DNA of 64,000 nucleotides from NCBI GenBank assembly GCA_014058105.1, contig JACGCM010001710.1, positions 62,001-126,000 on the forward strand. Direction: 5' to 3'. Below are positions 11,993-24,006 of the stretch, in pieces. The first letter of the stretch is position 1. Each line of letters starts with the position of its first letter. Below the pieces are notes generated by a model. The model worked only from the letters and a program-made list of their open reading frames with translations, did not search any database and was not told the origin of the DNA. The position numbers were made by a program, and so were the translations under genes. This stretch comes from Kingdonia uniflora (taxonomy: Eukaryota > Streptophyta > Magnoliopsida > Ranunculales > Circaeasteraceae).

Positions 11993-12552
11993 TTATAAAC
12001 CGTATCAAATCGGGTATTATAGTATAAAAGAGGGTTGTCGATCTTCAGGGATGCATAGATCAAAATCACAATTCTATTATCAAATTAGTAAATAAATATT
12101 ATAAAGAACTTATTGATAAAGAAAATACTTAATAGATTTCCCAAGATTCTCCATAAAAACATTGATAAAAATACTTACAATTCTCTGCAAGAAAGCTACC
12201 GTTCCCAGAGAGTAAAAGATGATCCCCTCCTCTCTACAACCCTATCTCTCTTTAACCTAACTAAAAGTCTTATTCTCATTCAACAACTCCTCATTTTCTG
12301 GAGATCTTTTAGCTAGGTTTGACTACTAAGTCTTCTGGCAGCTCCAGCAACTCTTGTAACATTTTCTTCACTAGGTCATATGCAGCAGCATCCTTTAGCT
12401 TGTAAAAGTTGGGTTTTCAGGTCGGGTTTGGTTGCAATTGTCTTATTACCTGTAATAGTCAAACATATTTCAATTAGGCTCATTGAAACATAAAATAAGG
12501 TCCTAAATAATGTAAATTGAAGGACAAATATAGACATTTTTCATGCCTATCA
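11993..12552 (-). repeat. LTR of the gypsy element (5' LTR in element orientation)
   Basis: 560 bp, nearly identical to 5472-6029 and ending TGCCTATCA against the target duplication GACAT. The plus-strand start is TTATAAACCG, a mutated form of TGATAAACCG. Confidence 0.92.
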
Positions 12553-12960
12553 GACATACGACGATTTCATGGAGATTAGTGAAGTAAACGGTGGCCACTA
12601 CATCCATAATCCACACGAAGATTCTTGCACTTAAAGAAGCTGACAGAGAATATTTTTGGTTATGCTCTACGACGAATTACATTAATAGAACTTTTGGATT
12701 AAATTTTGTCTAGAAGAAACCCATGACTCTATGAAGACAATAATGTTGCATGCATTGAGACATGCACTTTTTCCTTGCATAGCTTTTTGCCGAAAAAGAT
12801 CTTTTGCTAGACAAAGGTTTTAATGAAGCAAGTCTTCTAGATGTGGTACACCCCAAGGGGGAGTGTAAGGAATAAATTGGTTTAGGTCCCACCTGAACTG
12901 AGATTGGGGTGACCCACCGACTCCTAACCCAACCTCAGATAAATGGCAAGATACTTTGTT
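12553..12960 (+). mobile_element. Ty1/copia remnant, 3' part (end of RNase H, polypurine tract, partial LTR)
   Basis: This continues the frame broken at 5466: TTISWRLVK, then HTKILALKEADREYFWL, the C-terminal RNase H of copia. At 12853-12866 CCAAGGGGGAGTG is the copia polypurine tract, followed by an LTR start TGTAAGGAATAAATTGG (12864). The LTR end was not identified. Confidence 0.75.
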
Positions 12961-14191
12961 CATTAAATCACGCCCAACACAAATAGTAAAAAGGAAAATG
13001 TCACTTAGGCAAGCTGCATTAGAATACTAAATAATTTAAAAAGCAACCCAAAATCTTTAGTAAAGCTATCACACCACCTTCCTACCACTGCGATTGTTGC
13101 TGTTTTTTTTTTACTGGCACAGTTCAACGGCAGTCACAATCTGGGCCGGCTGAACAATTGTAAACTCCTCCAAAGTTCCAGCATACGGGGTTGGCACATC
13201 CTGCGAAGACAAGCATGCAACTGGAGCATCCAAGTAATCATGGAAATTCTCATTAACGGCAGCCATGAGACTTGCACCAATGCCACCTGTACGCATACAC
13301 TCTTCCACAATTAGCACACGGTACCTTCTTCACAGAGTTTCCAATCGTGTATAAGTCAAATGGTTTCAAAGACCTGATATCAATGACTTCAGGATCATAA
13401 CCTTTATTAACCAATGTCTTTGCTGCTTGCATCACATGGTATCTCATACGGGGAGTAGGTGAGGATAGTGATATGCTCCCTGGGTCGCACCATCTCTGCT
13501 TCCTCTAGCGAGCACACGTACTCCTCATCTGGGATTGTTTCCTTGAGATTGTACAGTAACACGTGTTCAAACAATATAACGGGGTTTTCACTTCCAATGG
13601 CAGCTTTCATTAAACCCTTAGCGTTGTAGGGGGTTGAGCATGCAACCATCTGGATTCCGGGGATTGACTGAAAATATGATTCAAAACGTTGTGAGTGCTC
13701 GGCCCCAAGCTAACGGCCAACACCTCCAGTCCCGCGAATCACAACTGGGATCTTAAACTGTCCTCCTGAGGTGTAGTGTAGCATTCCACAATTGTTGGAG
13801 ATTTGGTTGAAAGCAAGGAGTTGAAAGCCCATGTTCATACCTTCTATGATTGGCCTGAATCCAGTCATGGCAGCACCAATAGCCATACCAGTGAAAGAAT
13901 TCTCAGCAATGGGAGTATTGAGCACCCTAAGATCGCCGTATTTTGGGGCCAAGCCTTTAGTTACCTTATATGAGATCTTCTCCAATGACACATACTCGAG
14001 GATCTCTGTCCATCTCTTCTTCCAGACCTTCCCGAAGGGCTTCAAAAAGTAAGAGTTCGTGCCTGAGAAGGATTAAGAAAGTAAGACTCAATCCAACTTA
14101 ATCACTAAGCATTTGCATTACCTCTTCTAGTAATTTCTGCATTTACGTGATGACACCATAATATATACAAAAGAATCTGCATAGTTATGAG

Positions 14192-14347
14192 TTAATTTGA
14201 TGTTATCCATAATGATGATGGTAAATGATAAGTAAGCAGAGTAGGACACATTTACGTGATGATACCATAAGATATACAAGGGTTAATTTGATGTTATCCA
14301 TAATGATGATGGTAAATGATAAGTATGCAGAGTAGGACACATTTATG
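14192..14347. repeat. 91-bp tandem duplication
   Basis: TTAATTTGATGTTATCCATA begins at 14192 and again at 14283, and the following ~60 bp including GCAGAGTAGGACACATTTA repeat. The copies are almost identical. Confidence 0.9.
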
Positions 14348-15443
14348 ATTAATCTGAGATGGTAAGGTTTACCCGAAGATTACGATATATATATACAAAG
14401 AGAAAAGACAATGTCAAAAGTGAAGCAACATTAGGATCTTTGCAATTATGATTCTAAATAATGTTTCTAACTGATATAAAGAAAGCACTGTAAAGATCAA
14501 TTAGCAAGTATAGGGGCCAATAAAATAAGAACTGATTATTTTATCTCATATCATGAGATAAAAATTAGTAATCCACTTATGTAATAGACACGATCCACTA
14601 AGATATTGAGCAGTGGTGCAGCGTCAGATCCCATAAAATATATGATGATTAAGAAACCCAGCACAAAATAACGTTTTTACAAAATACCCAGAAATAATAA
14701 TAAACTAAGAAGTAAAGAGTTTGTAGTCAAGCTTTCCAAATGAGTAATTTCTCCGGGATGTCTTCCCATACCCTTTTGCCGTCATTTGATAATTTCTCAG
14801 TCCATTACCGTACTTCTTAGGTAGGATAATACAAGAGTAACACTTTGGCTTCAACATTTTAGTTTCCTTTTGATTTAAGATTTTAAGCAGATATAAACCG
14901 AAAAGTTATTCCTTGAAACATCTGATGAGAGAATTATCAGATGATGAAGGGAGAAAATGAATGAATTGCTAAAAAGTTCCCATGTTTCAAATTTCTCAAA
15001 AAACGTTTCCCGAGGAAGTAGTTCCGCAGACTGTTAGGTTTAGGTAGTAGATGACGAGTTATTCGCCCTTTGGAAAAAATCTGAAACTAGAAGACAAGTG
15101 GGCTTGCTATTGGTGTGAACTTAAGAATAGAAATTAAGAGGTTAGGGTCTAATGCTTGGATTCTTGAGAAATATAAGAATTAATCACTGAACTTTCACCA
15201 TAGTTGTATACCACAATACGGTTAAGTGTTGCTTAAGGTTTCTTGTGGATGTAAGCTGACAGTAAAGAATGAAGTAGTCCCTGGGGATACCAACATTTAA
15301 TGAGATGGACAGCGTTCGGAAGATTAGCAAGACAATACTTGAATTTTAAACTCATAATACCCTCTATCCTTGATGATCCAACGACTCATGAAGATGTTGA
15401 GTGGCGCTCCAACCATAAACTGACAAGGCACCGACTTTCTTAA

Positions 15444-15465
15444 TCTCTTTCTCTCTCTCTCTCTT
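15444..15465. repeat. CT microsatellite
   Basis: An almost pure (CT)n run inside the PDH intron. Confidence 0.9.
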
Positions 15466-17784
15466 TTATGGAAGACATATCTACAAGAGAACACATACAA
15501 AAGAGAAACTGGTGCCTCTACTACGCCAAGGAAAGGACCGACATTATCATTTTCTCTGATAATTTTTTTATTATTTTATTTTTTTGTTGAGAATGAGCTA
15601 TCTACCTAACTAATCTAACCTTAATAGCCTACAGCTTAAGAATCATAGCAACAGGTCAATCTAACTTTTTTCTAAAGCTTTAGTATCACCAAATCATGAT
15701 TTATTAATTCTTTGGCCACTCAGGAATCCAAAGCCCTCAGGTTCCGAATACTCTTTGATTAACTTCTCAATTCCGTAACAAGGAACTCAACTACAACCTG
15801 AATCCAAAAGTTTGTGGGAATTATTTTCTTAAGGTTTGTCACAATAGAAAATATTCATAGTTATTGTATGCATTAAGAAGCGATCTCACGTGATATTAAA
15901 GGGAGTTTTCCTCCATGCAACGTCCACTTGATTAAATTAATTTTCCTTGTTCCCATTCATATTTTTCTTCTCTTTTCCCCTAATCTGCCTTTCTTAAACT
16001 AGATTTTCAAGGGTTGGAGAAACTATAACCTCCAGTACCACCACATATCACCTTATTCCTCATCTTCACTGCCACCACCAGCAACTTCGATGCAACCAGA
16101 AATGGTAAACTAGTTTATCAAAGAACTGTTGAAGGTTGCCCTCCATACAATAGAGAAGTATTACTTATAAGTCACTCCAATTTGTAAATGCTAAACCTAT
16201 ATGGTTGAATGAAGTTGCACACAAAATGCAGTGAAACCTGAAAACAGAACTCCATATATGGAAACTCAATTGAGTATTCAAACCTAAACAAATTCAGAAA
16301 TTATATGTTATATTGTAAATGGTAAACCTCTACTCCATTGGTTCCTTTAACATATAAATAGTGTTTTTGTGTGCTGCGTCTGTTTGTGTCGGAAACGAGT
16401 ACAAAGTGTTGGATGGGTCAATTTAAAAACAGCCAAAATAGGGAGGCACCCATACAGCTTTACTATTACATTATTATTTACAATTACAGACTTCAATATT
16501 TTGTTTATGATTTTCACTTACAGATCGAGTATAACTACTATATTACAAAGTTAGTAGAATATACTCATCTTCTTAACTCTTTATTACAGAAATACAAATC
16601 CTATAGAAAACTAAAATGGATAAAAATAAGACATTTTACAAACTGGCAACAAAAACTGAAACAGATCTGAGTAAAACTAGGTAACCTGTCTAAAGAATTG
16701 AAATTTTAATGCGTAGAAGTTAGTGATCTAAGCAAGGAATACTATTTGGTATGTATGGATGTGTCAGACAAGTGGGTAACACAAGAAATATTTCAATGAA
16801 CTATGGCCACCACGACACATAGGTTTTCCTTAGTTAAGTGTTCCAGTTAGTATAAATAGTGAACTTGTTTCCATAAGAAAGATGCTAATTCTAATACAAC
16901 GCCATTAGGATTGCATAGTAAGAACAAATTGAACTGGAGAAAATAAATGACTATTCTTACTCTCCCGAGCAGAAGAAGCATCAGCTTGCTTGGTCTAAAA
17001 TACACAACCAAAGGCAACAAAGCAAACAAATACATGACATTTAACTAAAGGAAATAAAATGCAGTTGTATATAGATCAATATAGAAAAAAAGAAGAGCTG
17101 AGATGCTTAACTGCAACTGCATTAGTAACAATCTTTCTAGCATTGCGACCTCCTCCGCTTAAACTAGTGCTCCTTCCATCTGATCTCACAACAAAACAAT
17201 TCCTCTTCCTCTACAAAACTAACAAAAATACAAAAACGTAAACAACAATCAAGAAGTAAAAATACCGAGATTTTAAATATGTTTCAAGTTTCAGATTTGT
17301 TTGGGAGGCAAAATTATGTTAACAAGAGAAACCATTTCTTGATCTTGTAACTTAATTTGGCCTCCCAAACAGGGTCCTGGTAATAACGAGGAAGTGAGAA
17401 CAAACCTAGAAGAGCGAGGGATTTGGAGGATGAGGATGAGGAGAGAACTGTGGTTCCTTGCAAAACAACTGCCATTTCTAGAGAGAGAGATGGTGAGTAT
17501 GATTTGCGGGGTTTATTTAGAGGAGGAGATGGTGATTTCTCCTGTGTGTTGAGACGGAGAAACCGAGAGAAGGTTCTTCTCTTCTCTCACTAGAAATTAG
17601 GCGATTTAACTGATGTGCCATTTCTACAGCTCTCTTTCTCATATTCTTGCTCCCCACAACACTCATTAGATTTCATCCCTAATCGAATCGTCAGTTTTTC
17701 CCAAAGCAACTAGGTTGAAACCCACTGTCGCCCTCATGTGCACACCTTAATTTATGGTGTGAACCTACGAAGTTTGGTCCCTAA

Positions 17785-18264
17785 GAGCACCCACAGCAGC
17801 TAGGTACACCCTGACGTGGTAGAAAATCTACCCAAATCGTCTCCCAACAGCTAAGTGAATCGGTGACGTGGCAGGAGAAAAATCCATCCAATGGTGGATT
17901 TGGGTGGAAAATCCACTCTTAGGGTGAATTCACGCCGCATGGTTCAGAAGTGCGCGACAACACATAACCTTTAAGATTAAAACACGTGGCTCCCATCCAA
18001 CGGCTCCCATTAAACGCACTTTAGAACTACGCGTATATATATAAGCCAAGTTTACCGCGCGGTTTAGAAGTGCGCTGGGATTTTGATGGCTCGGATTGAA
18101 ACACGTGGACTCATTTGGGACGTTCATTTCAAGCGTGCGGTTCAGAACTGTGCTGGGGTGAATTCACCTTGGGGTGGATTTCAAACTGTTGTAGGGTGGA
18201 TTGAGGTGGATTGGATTCACCTTCAAATTCATCCAATCCATCATCTTGACTGTTGTGGATGCTC
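17785..18264. mobile_element. PIF/Harbinger-like MITE with TAA target duplication
   Basis: The 480-bp element has terminal inverted repeats GAGCACCCACAGCAG at the left and GAGCATCCACAACAG on the reverse strand at the right. It is flanked by TAA at 17782-17784 and 18265-18267. TWA duplications with GAGCATC-type ends fit PIF/Harbinger MITEs. The interior repeats CGCGGTTTAGAAGTGCG-like units and GTGGATT words; there is no transposase. Confidence 0.75.
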
Positions 18265-18505
18265 TAACATTGGTCCGGTATTTATATGGGTTGAGATTTG
18301 TCATCTATCGCTAGATATTTGAAACTCATTGGTGACGTATAAGAGATGGTAAAATTGGTGTAAAAAATAATAACTTGGGGACTAAGCAATTTCCACATCA
18401 GCTTATTTTTTTTTTAGAGATTTCGCATTTTGGAGCTTCGGTTTCAAGCCCTAAATTTCTGTTAGACTTCAATTTAGAGTTAGCGATTGGAGCATGTAGG
18501 ATAGA

Positions 18506-19401
18506 CAGGGCCAGCGCTGGGGTAAGGCGATCAAAGCGGTTGCTTTGGGCTCAAAGTTGCAAAGGGGCCCTACAAAATAATCATTTAGCTATTTTGCTTT
18601 GTTTTTTTTCTTTCTCTCTGCAGGTTACCAAAACCTTTCATCTTATCTTCCCCATCTCTCTTTCTGGAAAATATAATGTCAAAAATGATGGAGAGTTGAT
18701 GTGTTTTGAGGTTCATATGATATGAAATGGGGTTTTGTTTCTCTGAAAGATCTCAAATTTGCATTTTTTTTTCCTTCTCAATGATGGGGTTGTGGTGAAT
18801 CATCTTCTATACTCTCTAAATGGTATTTTGTTCATGTTTTCATCTTCTTCTTTTTTCTTTTCTTTTTCTTTTATTTATTTATTTACTTCTTCTTTTTTTT
18901 CTTTTTTCTTTTTGTATTTGTGATTTTGAAGCTCTGGGGTTTGTGAAAAAGAAAAAACTTTTTGAGTTCTTCAGTTCTAGTTTCTGATTCTGGAGCTCTT
19001 ACTGCTAAAGGGTATGTTTATTTATTTTTACAAGTTTAAAGTTATCCTTTTTAGGTGTTTAATCTGCATTTTATGGCGATTTACGAATTGGGGTTATTTT
19101 AAGAAATCTGTAAGAAACAAATTCCTTCTTGTGTCTCAAACATCTCTTCTCTTCTCCATGAATAGACCAATTGCATATTTGACATTAATTTATTTATCTT
19201 CTTTATTGTTTTGTATCTAATATGCTTCTAGTGTTATTATGATCAAAAAATTCATCTGGGTTTATGGTTTTGATGGATTAGGAGCTCGAACAAGTAGTTA
19301 AAATTGCTTAGTTTGGGATTAATTACTTGATTTTTTGTAATATACAAGGGGCCCCTATTCAGGGTTTGCTTTAGGCCTCCAAAACCCTAGCACCGGCCCT
19401 G
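18506..19401. mobile_element. Non-autonomous hAT element, 896 bp
   Basis: Terminal inverted repeats are CAGGGCCAGCGCTGGGG and, on the reverse strand at the right end, CAGGGCCGGTGCTAGGG (14 of 17 match). Perfect 8-bp duplications AGGATAGA lie at 18498-18505 and 19402-19409. The interior is T-rich and non-coding. Confidence 0.88.
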
Positions 19402-19409
19402 AGGATAGA

Positions 19410-21689
19410 GACTGTGTTGGGGGCAGGAAATCAAGTCCTACTCCCAACACCAAAGTCAGTCTCTCTTTTCATGAAACGATTGTTTAGTTGTTAGCATGTA
19501 GGGTGTCGAGTATGAAATATGATATATATATTTTTTACTTATCTTCAACCGTTGTATTTAGACTTTGGTCATCTTCAACAAAGAGAAGCATTGTTGTCGT
19601 ACTCCACTCTAGTGTCTAAAGTTTAGATGGGGATGTTATAATTAGGTTGAACTATTATATCACATTCGCCCCCAAAGAGTTCAAAAATTAAGGTACTGCT
19701 TGAAGAAAAAATTCTATGGAATGTGTTGAGATGCATTTTTTTTTTCCCATCGTTTTAATTCCTACAAAGAATTTGAAATTATGAAGAAATTAAAGATACG
19801 ACAATACAAAATTTAGGACAACTACATCCACGATTTTCCTGTTTAAAGATTAGATTACGTATAACACTTTCTCGGAGGCTTTTGATTAATTAAATCCCAC
19901 CCTGGTACATCCATGCGAGTTGACTTTCATGTAGCTTTTTCCCCTCAATCAATAGAAATTTCTACACCGGGTTGGGGATTTCCCCAACAAATTCATATTA
20001 ATCTATAATTATTGAAATTAAAAAAAAAGTACAAATTTTACACTGAATTCACGTGGTTTTCTGCCACCACCAGAGAGATTAGTAGGCATAACCCTAATAC
20101 CAAACTCTAAGTTAGAGATATCTTTTAACGTGGTAAATCTATTCTAGCAACTCAAAAGAGTTAAATAAAGGCACTGTTCATGCGAAAAACTATTTTAGGA
20201 GGATGGTGTCAAATTGTAAGAAGATTTTTTGGGTCATCTAGCAAAATACTCGTTCAAAGTATGGTTGTCGAATTCATGTAGTACTAATGAGTGGGATCGA
20301 ATCCACATGGAGGTTTAGGAAAACAAATACTTTTTAGGCCGAATAAGGTTTTATAAGAGATTGATTCAAAAGAAAGAAATAAAACAAACAATTAACAAGA
20401 TAATAGCTACGACTAGAATTTAACTCAACCAAAGCAATATAGTCATCATGTAGTTTTTTATTAGGCGGATTATTCATATCAGATATCATTGGTAAGGCAT
20501 TTTCGATGTAAATGACAAGCTTAGATCTATGGTTAGGCATCTAGGATTTGGTCATATTATGTTTGCCTAATTCCGATATCTAGGAGAAATTCTTCCAACT
20601 ATGGTTAAGCTTGGTCGAATCTTTTTTAACGAGTCCTCTTCGTTTTTGCCCTAAAATCCGATTTAATGGTTATAACACCGAATTTTGGCTAAATAGTTTA
20701 AATCCACTTACTAGCTATGGTTAAGCCTAGAAGTAGATTTAACTAATTTAGAAGATGTGTGCAAAAAGAACTAATCTTAGAACTACATCATAACTATTGT
20801 TACTTGGGTAAGGGCTTTCTTCTAGTCATAGCTAAAAAGGATTAGCTTTCTATCATTCCCAAGATTATTACATTAAAATAGTCTATTTATAAAATAAAAA
20901 TAATAGAGAAGAGATAACTAAATTAAACTAAGACTTCATTTCTTCTAAACTTACTCCAATATGAGATGAGAATTATAATGGGGGAGGGTTCTTTTTATAG
21001 GGGAATGAACCCAAATCTAGAGAATATACACAATATCTAAAGAATTATCAATATTTTTATTCAATATTATAATTAAGCACCTAAGATTCTTGCATATAAT
21101 TTCCTTCAATGTTATAGAGATCTTTATTCTTGGAAACTGTTGCATATATCTCCAATATAATATATCTTCAATATAATATATCTTCAAAATATATTCTTAG
21201 ATCTTGAATGAAATATCTTCCTTGATTTTATTCTCCAAGAATATTTGTGCACATTTTTCTTCCATGTTGATACATTGTGCAAAAGAACTACTAGAGATGC
21301 TCATAAGTGCTTGGTTTCTAATCTCCATCTCCATTGTCTACAACAAATAAATAAGTGTTTAAGTACATATAATTAAATATAATGGACGACCAAAATACAT
21401 GTTCGCGTATATAAAAAGTGCCATAATTACGCTCTCATCATTTATCACCTTTTTTTTTTTCCTGCAGTGTTGTTTAATCCCCTCTTTTTCTTCCTTGTTT
21501 GTTTGGAATGCTCCTCTATGGCATCCTCTTGTATTCTTAGGGTTAATGAAACCGATAAGCCACAAAATACAATAGTTCCAAAATGTATAAAACATGTGTA
21601 CTAGAGAGAGACCTGCAGACAATTCGTAATTAAAGAAAGACAATTTTTTTTCTTCTTGAACTTGTGTCTTGGAGAAAGACCTGCGTACT
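19410..21689. other. Non-coding AT-rich spacer, possible retrotransposon debris
   Basis: No gene is recognised. The phrase GGGATCGAATCCACATGGAG near 20292 resembles untranslated regions of plant LTR retrotransposons, and alternating CTATGGTTAAG words recur at 20596-20715. No LTR pair, primer site or coding domain could be found to define an element. Confidence 0.35.
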
Positions 21690-21715
21690 AGAGAGAGAGA
21701 AAGAGAGAGAGAGAG
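21690..21715. repeat. GA microsatellite
   Basis: (GA)n interrupted once by AA. Confidence 0.9.
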
Positions 21716-22689
21716 TTAATGAGGAATTGAGGATTTGTTTTATTTTTATTTATGTTTTGTTTGAAAATGCCAAATGATTTGGCAATTCTATGTTTTATTA
21801 TTATTATTAAGAAACTAAATCATTTAGAAAAACTAGAATAAAAAAATAACGCCCTAGGGCGCCCAATGTCTTAAGAGAGGCGCCCCGCCCTAGGGTGGCG
21901 AGGCAGATGGTTGAAAATTGGGCTCCCCGACGGCGTCCCTGACAGCATAGCTTGCAGGCGCATATTTGTGAGTGTTCGTTTAAGGATGCTAAGAGAAAAG
22001 TAACAAGATATGTCATCTATGCTTTGAGAGGAATGACAAGATTTTTAAAAAAAATTCTTAATTCTTAATTACGTTTCACTCAATAATTTATTTATTTTTT
22101 AACTTTTAAAAAAAAAATTGACAGATGGTGGCATTCTTGTTATACTTCCGTATCGAGTAAGGTTCGGAATTTGTTCAAACGGTTAACATCTCCTTGGAGT
22201 TAAAATTGGATAAGAGAGATAAAAAGATATACGATATGTTGTTGGAGAGTGAAATGAGGTCGGAGGAGAAGTTGGTGGAAAATGAAAAGATGTAGGTACA
22301 AAAGTTGGTGGAAAGTGAAGAGATGTGGGTGGAAAAATATAAAGAGATGGAGGATAACTTCGGGAGAATGAAAAAATGAGGGAAGAGGAGAGTAAGAAGT
22401 TGACATATCGATTGGTCGCGGAAAAGAAATTGAAAGAGCAAGATTAGCGAAATGGTGAATGGTGGTTCCAACGTCTAATAAGAAATTGGATGAGTTGATA
22501 GTAGTTTTTGATTATGGGTTGTTTGTTGTTTAGGACTTCTTTAATATTTAGTGATGCGTTTTTGCTTCTTGATTTTGAGGTTGACCAGAATGTTGATTCT
22601 TCCATGTCCCTCTTTATTTTTTTGTTATTCTTTGAAATTTCTTTTTTTCCCTCTTGTAAACTCCTTTTCTGGTTATTTCAGGGTGTCTA

Positions 22690-23545
22690 CCCCCAAGCCA
22701 CAAATGATTTATTGTTGAAACTAAATACATACAGATCATTTGCTTTATTTTACGTGTTCAGCCAAACATTTAAAAAAAACTCTATTTCATTCTACATCTA
22801 TCTGTACTTGTATGAAACATGAAGCATAGATAATGAGAGTGCCACATGACACTATCATTTATTCTCAAATCAAGGATAATAAGTTTTAATTTAATTACGA
22901 CTCATTTAAACATCGTCTTAAATGTAAATAAACACATTTGTTATTTATTAAAACAAATTTAAAAAATAACTTTCTTCGTCAATCATAAGATAATTTTAAC
23001 AATTAGTTTAAATCTTTGGTGTGTGGTTTTTTTAATAAAATAATATTTATTTACAATAAATAATAAATAAAAACATAAAAATTGTGCAGTATAATGATCT
23101 TAAAACAGCCGTGCATAACACGAGTTCAAAACCTAGTTTTTTTATGAAAAGCAAATCTAATGGTAATGGTCTAGTTTTCCAATGTTCTCTGCTAATAAGT
23201 CAGGCATATAATATTGATAGGTATAATATCAAAAGGGGTTGGGTTTAAAGCAAATGGGTATGATAAAAATTGAAACTTTTAGAAGAAAATGGTTAAAAGA
23301 GTATAAATAGAGCGACTTTAAGTGAAATGAGAAAGATTGGATTTTATGAATAAATAAGAGAGGAGATGATGATTGAAAGGGTTTTGAGGTAGGAGGGTTG
23401 GTGTCAGCGTCTTCACCACTACCAAAATAGGCAAAAGGGGAAAGAGATAATATTTTGGAACTAGGATTTTGGTTTGATTTTATAAAAAGACGCACAATTC
23501 ACTTTTTTAGTGGATTGATTTGACTCAATTGAGAAATTAAGTAAT
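22690..23545 (-). repeat. Decayed duplicate of BT1 gene flanks lacking the coding exon
   Basis: 22700-22760 and 23140-23200 resemble 1860-2010 (for example ACATACAGATCATTTGCTTTATTTTAC against ACATATAGATCATTTCATTTATTTTAC, written here in pieces within one homologous run). 23215-23545 resembles 3235-3540, including TATCAAAAGGGG, AAATGGGTATGATAAAAAT and GAGGTAGGAGGGTTGGTGTC. The BT1 exon (2585-3178) is absent between these blocks, and about 330 bp at 22800-23135 have no counterpart. Orientation is the same as the BT1 copy. Confidence 0.6.
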
Positions 23546-23559
23546 TAGGTAAGTGGTAA

Positions 23560-24006
23560 GAGCATCATCTAAAGTGCATCACTAACTTGGTAAAAAAAAA
23601 GGTAATTCAAGTCAGTAAGGCTTTATTTTCTCCAACAGTACTTGACTTGGATTTTTTAACAGGGGCCCAACAATTGAGCGTCTGTTTCATTTTTTTTGAA
23701 AATAAAAATAAATAAATAAATAATCATCAGGTGTCTAAGACTTGGGTGCCCGATTTGATTTTTTTAAAATAAAATAAAATTGTGCCCGATTTGAATTTTT
23801 GTGAAATAAAAACAATTGGGCGTCTAGGCACCCGTTTAGAAAACAAACAGATGCCCAATCACCACGTTAAAAAACAAGGTTGAGTATTCCAATATTCAAC
23901 CTTTCTTTTTGAGACTCAAATCCAAGTCTGTGAGGCACTGTTGGAGGTCAAAAATCCTATGTGGCACCTTGGATTCCAAGGTAGTGAGGCACTTTAGGAG
24001 ATGCTC
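23560..24006. mobile_element. MITE with GAGCATC terminal inverted repeats
   Basis: 447 bp. The left end GAGCATCATCTAAAGTGC and right end (reverse) GAGCATCTCCTAAAGTGC pair almost perfectly. Flanks are TAA at the left and TTA at the right, a near match to a TWA duplication. The interior carries short internal direct words (GGGCGTCT/GGTGTCT). It is end-related to 17785-18264. Confidence 0.75.

Larger units (their letters stand above)
5472..12552 (-). mobile_element. Non-autonomous Ty3/gypsy retrotransposon (Athila/Tat-like), gag-protease only, nested in copia
   Basis: The element is 7081 bp with 558- and 560-bp LTRs (5472-6029, 11993-12552), flanked by perfect 5-bp duplications GACAT (5467-5471, 12553-12557). 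Minus-strand orientation is shown by gag and protease frames, a tRNA-Asp-type primer site next to the right LTR and a G-rich polypurine tract next to the left LTR. The span from the protease end (about 7376) to the left LTR is only 1.3 kb and has no reverse transcriptase, RNase H or integrase, so it depends on another element for mobility. Removing it rejoins the copia RNase H frame (TGYVFMYG then TTISWR), which proves nesting. The LTRs differ at roughly 6-7% of positions over the first ~110 bp by eye, so insertion is not very recent. Confidence 0.92.
14063..16960 (-). other. Large intron of the dead PDH E1 beta gene
   Basis: 2.9 kb between a donor (GTAAGAATAG on minus) and a pyrimidine-rich acceptor (TTCTTAATCCTTCTCAG). 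It holds a 91-bp tandem duplication and a CT microsatellite; no coding frame or clear transposon was recognised. Confidence 0.6.
13111..17475 (-). pseudogene. PDH-E1 BETA: Plastid pyruvate dehydrogenase E1 subunit beta, inactivated
   Basis: The intact enzyme decarboxylates pyruvate with the alpha subunit in chloroplasts to feed fatty-acid synthesis. Exon-like blocks: 17406-17475 (MAVVLQGTTVLS, Ser-rich transit start), 17112-17210 (transit region ending NARKIVTNAVA), 16961-16994 (TKQADASSARE) and 13111-14062 (catalytic part). The last contains [37 protein letters not shown] text, [52 protein letters not shown] and [20 protein letters not shown]. Damage: a small frameshifting deletion near 14000 where GHYGG should be, an in-frame TAG at 13710-13712 in place of Gln (GVGR-stop-LGAEHSQ), a 1-nt insertion near 13447 (TYSPYE for TYSRMRY), a 2-nt loss near 13317, and one codon lost near the end. 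Exon 1/2 and 3/4 phases also do not join. The strong residual identity suggests recent death. Confidence 0.88.

Noticed and set aside
18083..18322. 79-codon plus frame
   Set aside because: Mostly inside a MITE; repetitive GTGGATT words explain it.
21840..21990. GC-rich patch with GGCGCC/CCTAGGG words
   Set aside because: Resembles the GCCTC-rich arms of the element at 374-897, but no ends or target duplication could be found.
22175..22471. Overlapping minus frames rich in Ser/Phe/Leu
   Set aside because: The plus strand is a GAGAT/GTGGA simple-sequence stretch; a coiled-coil-like reading on plus is broken by stops.
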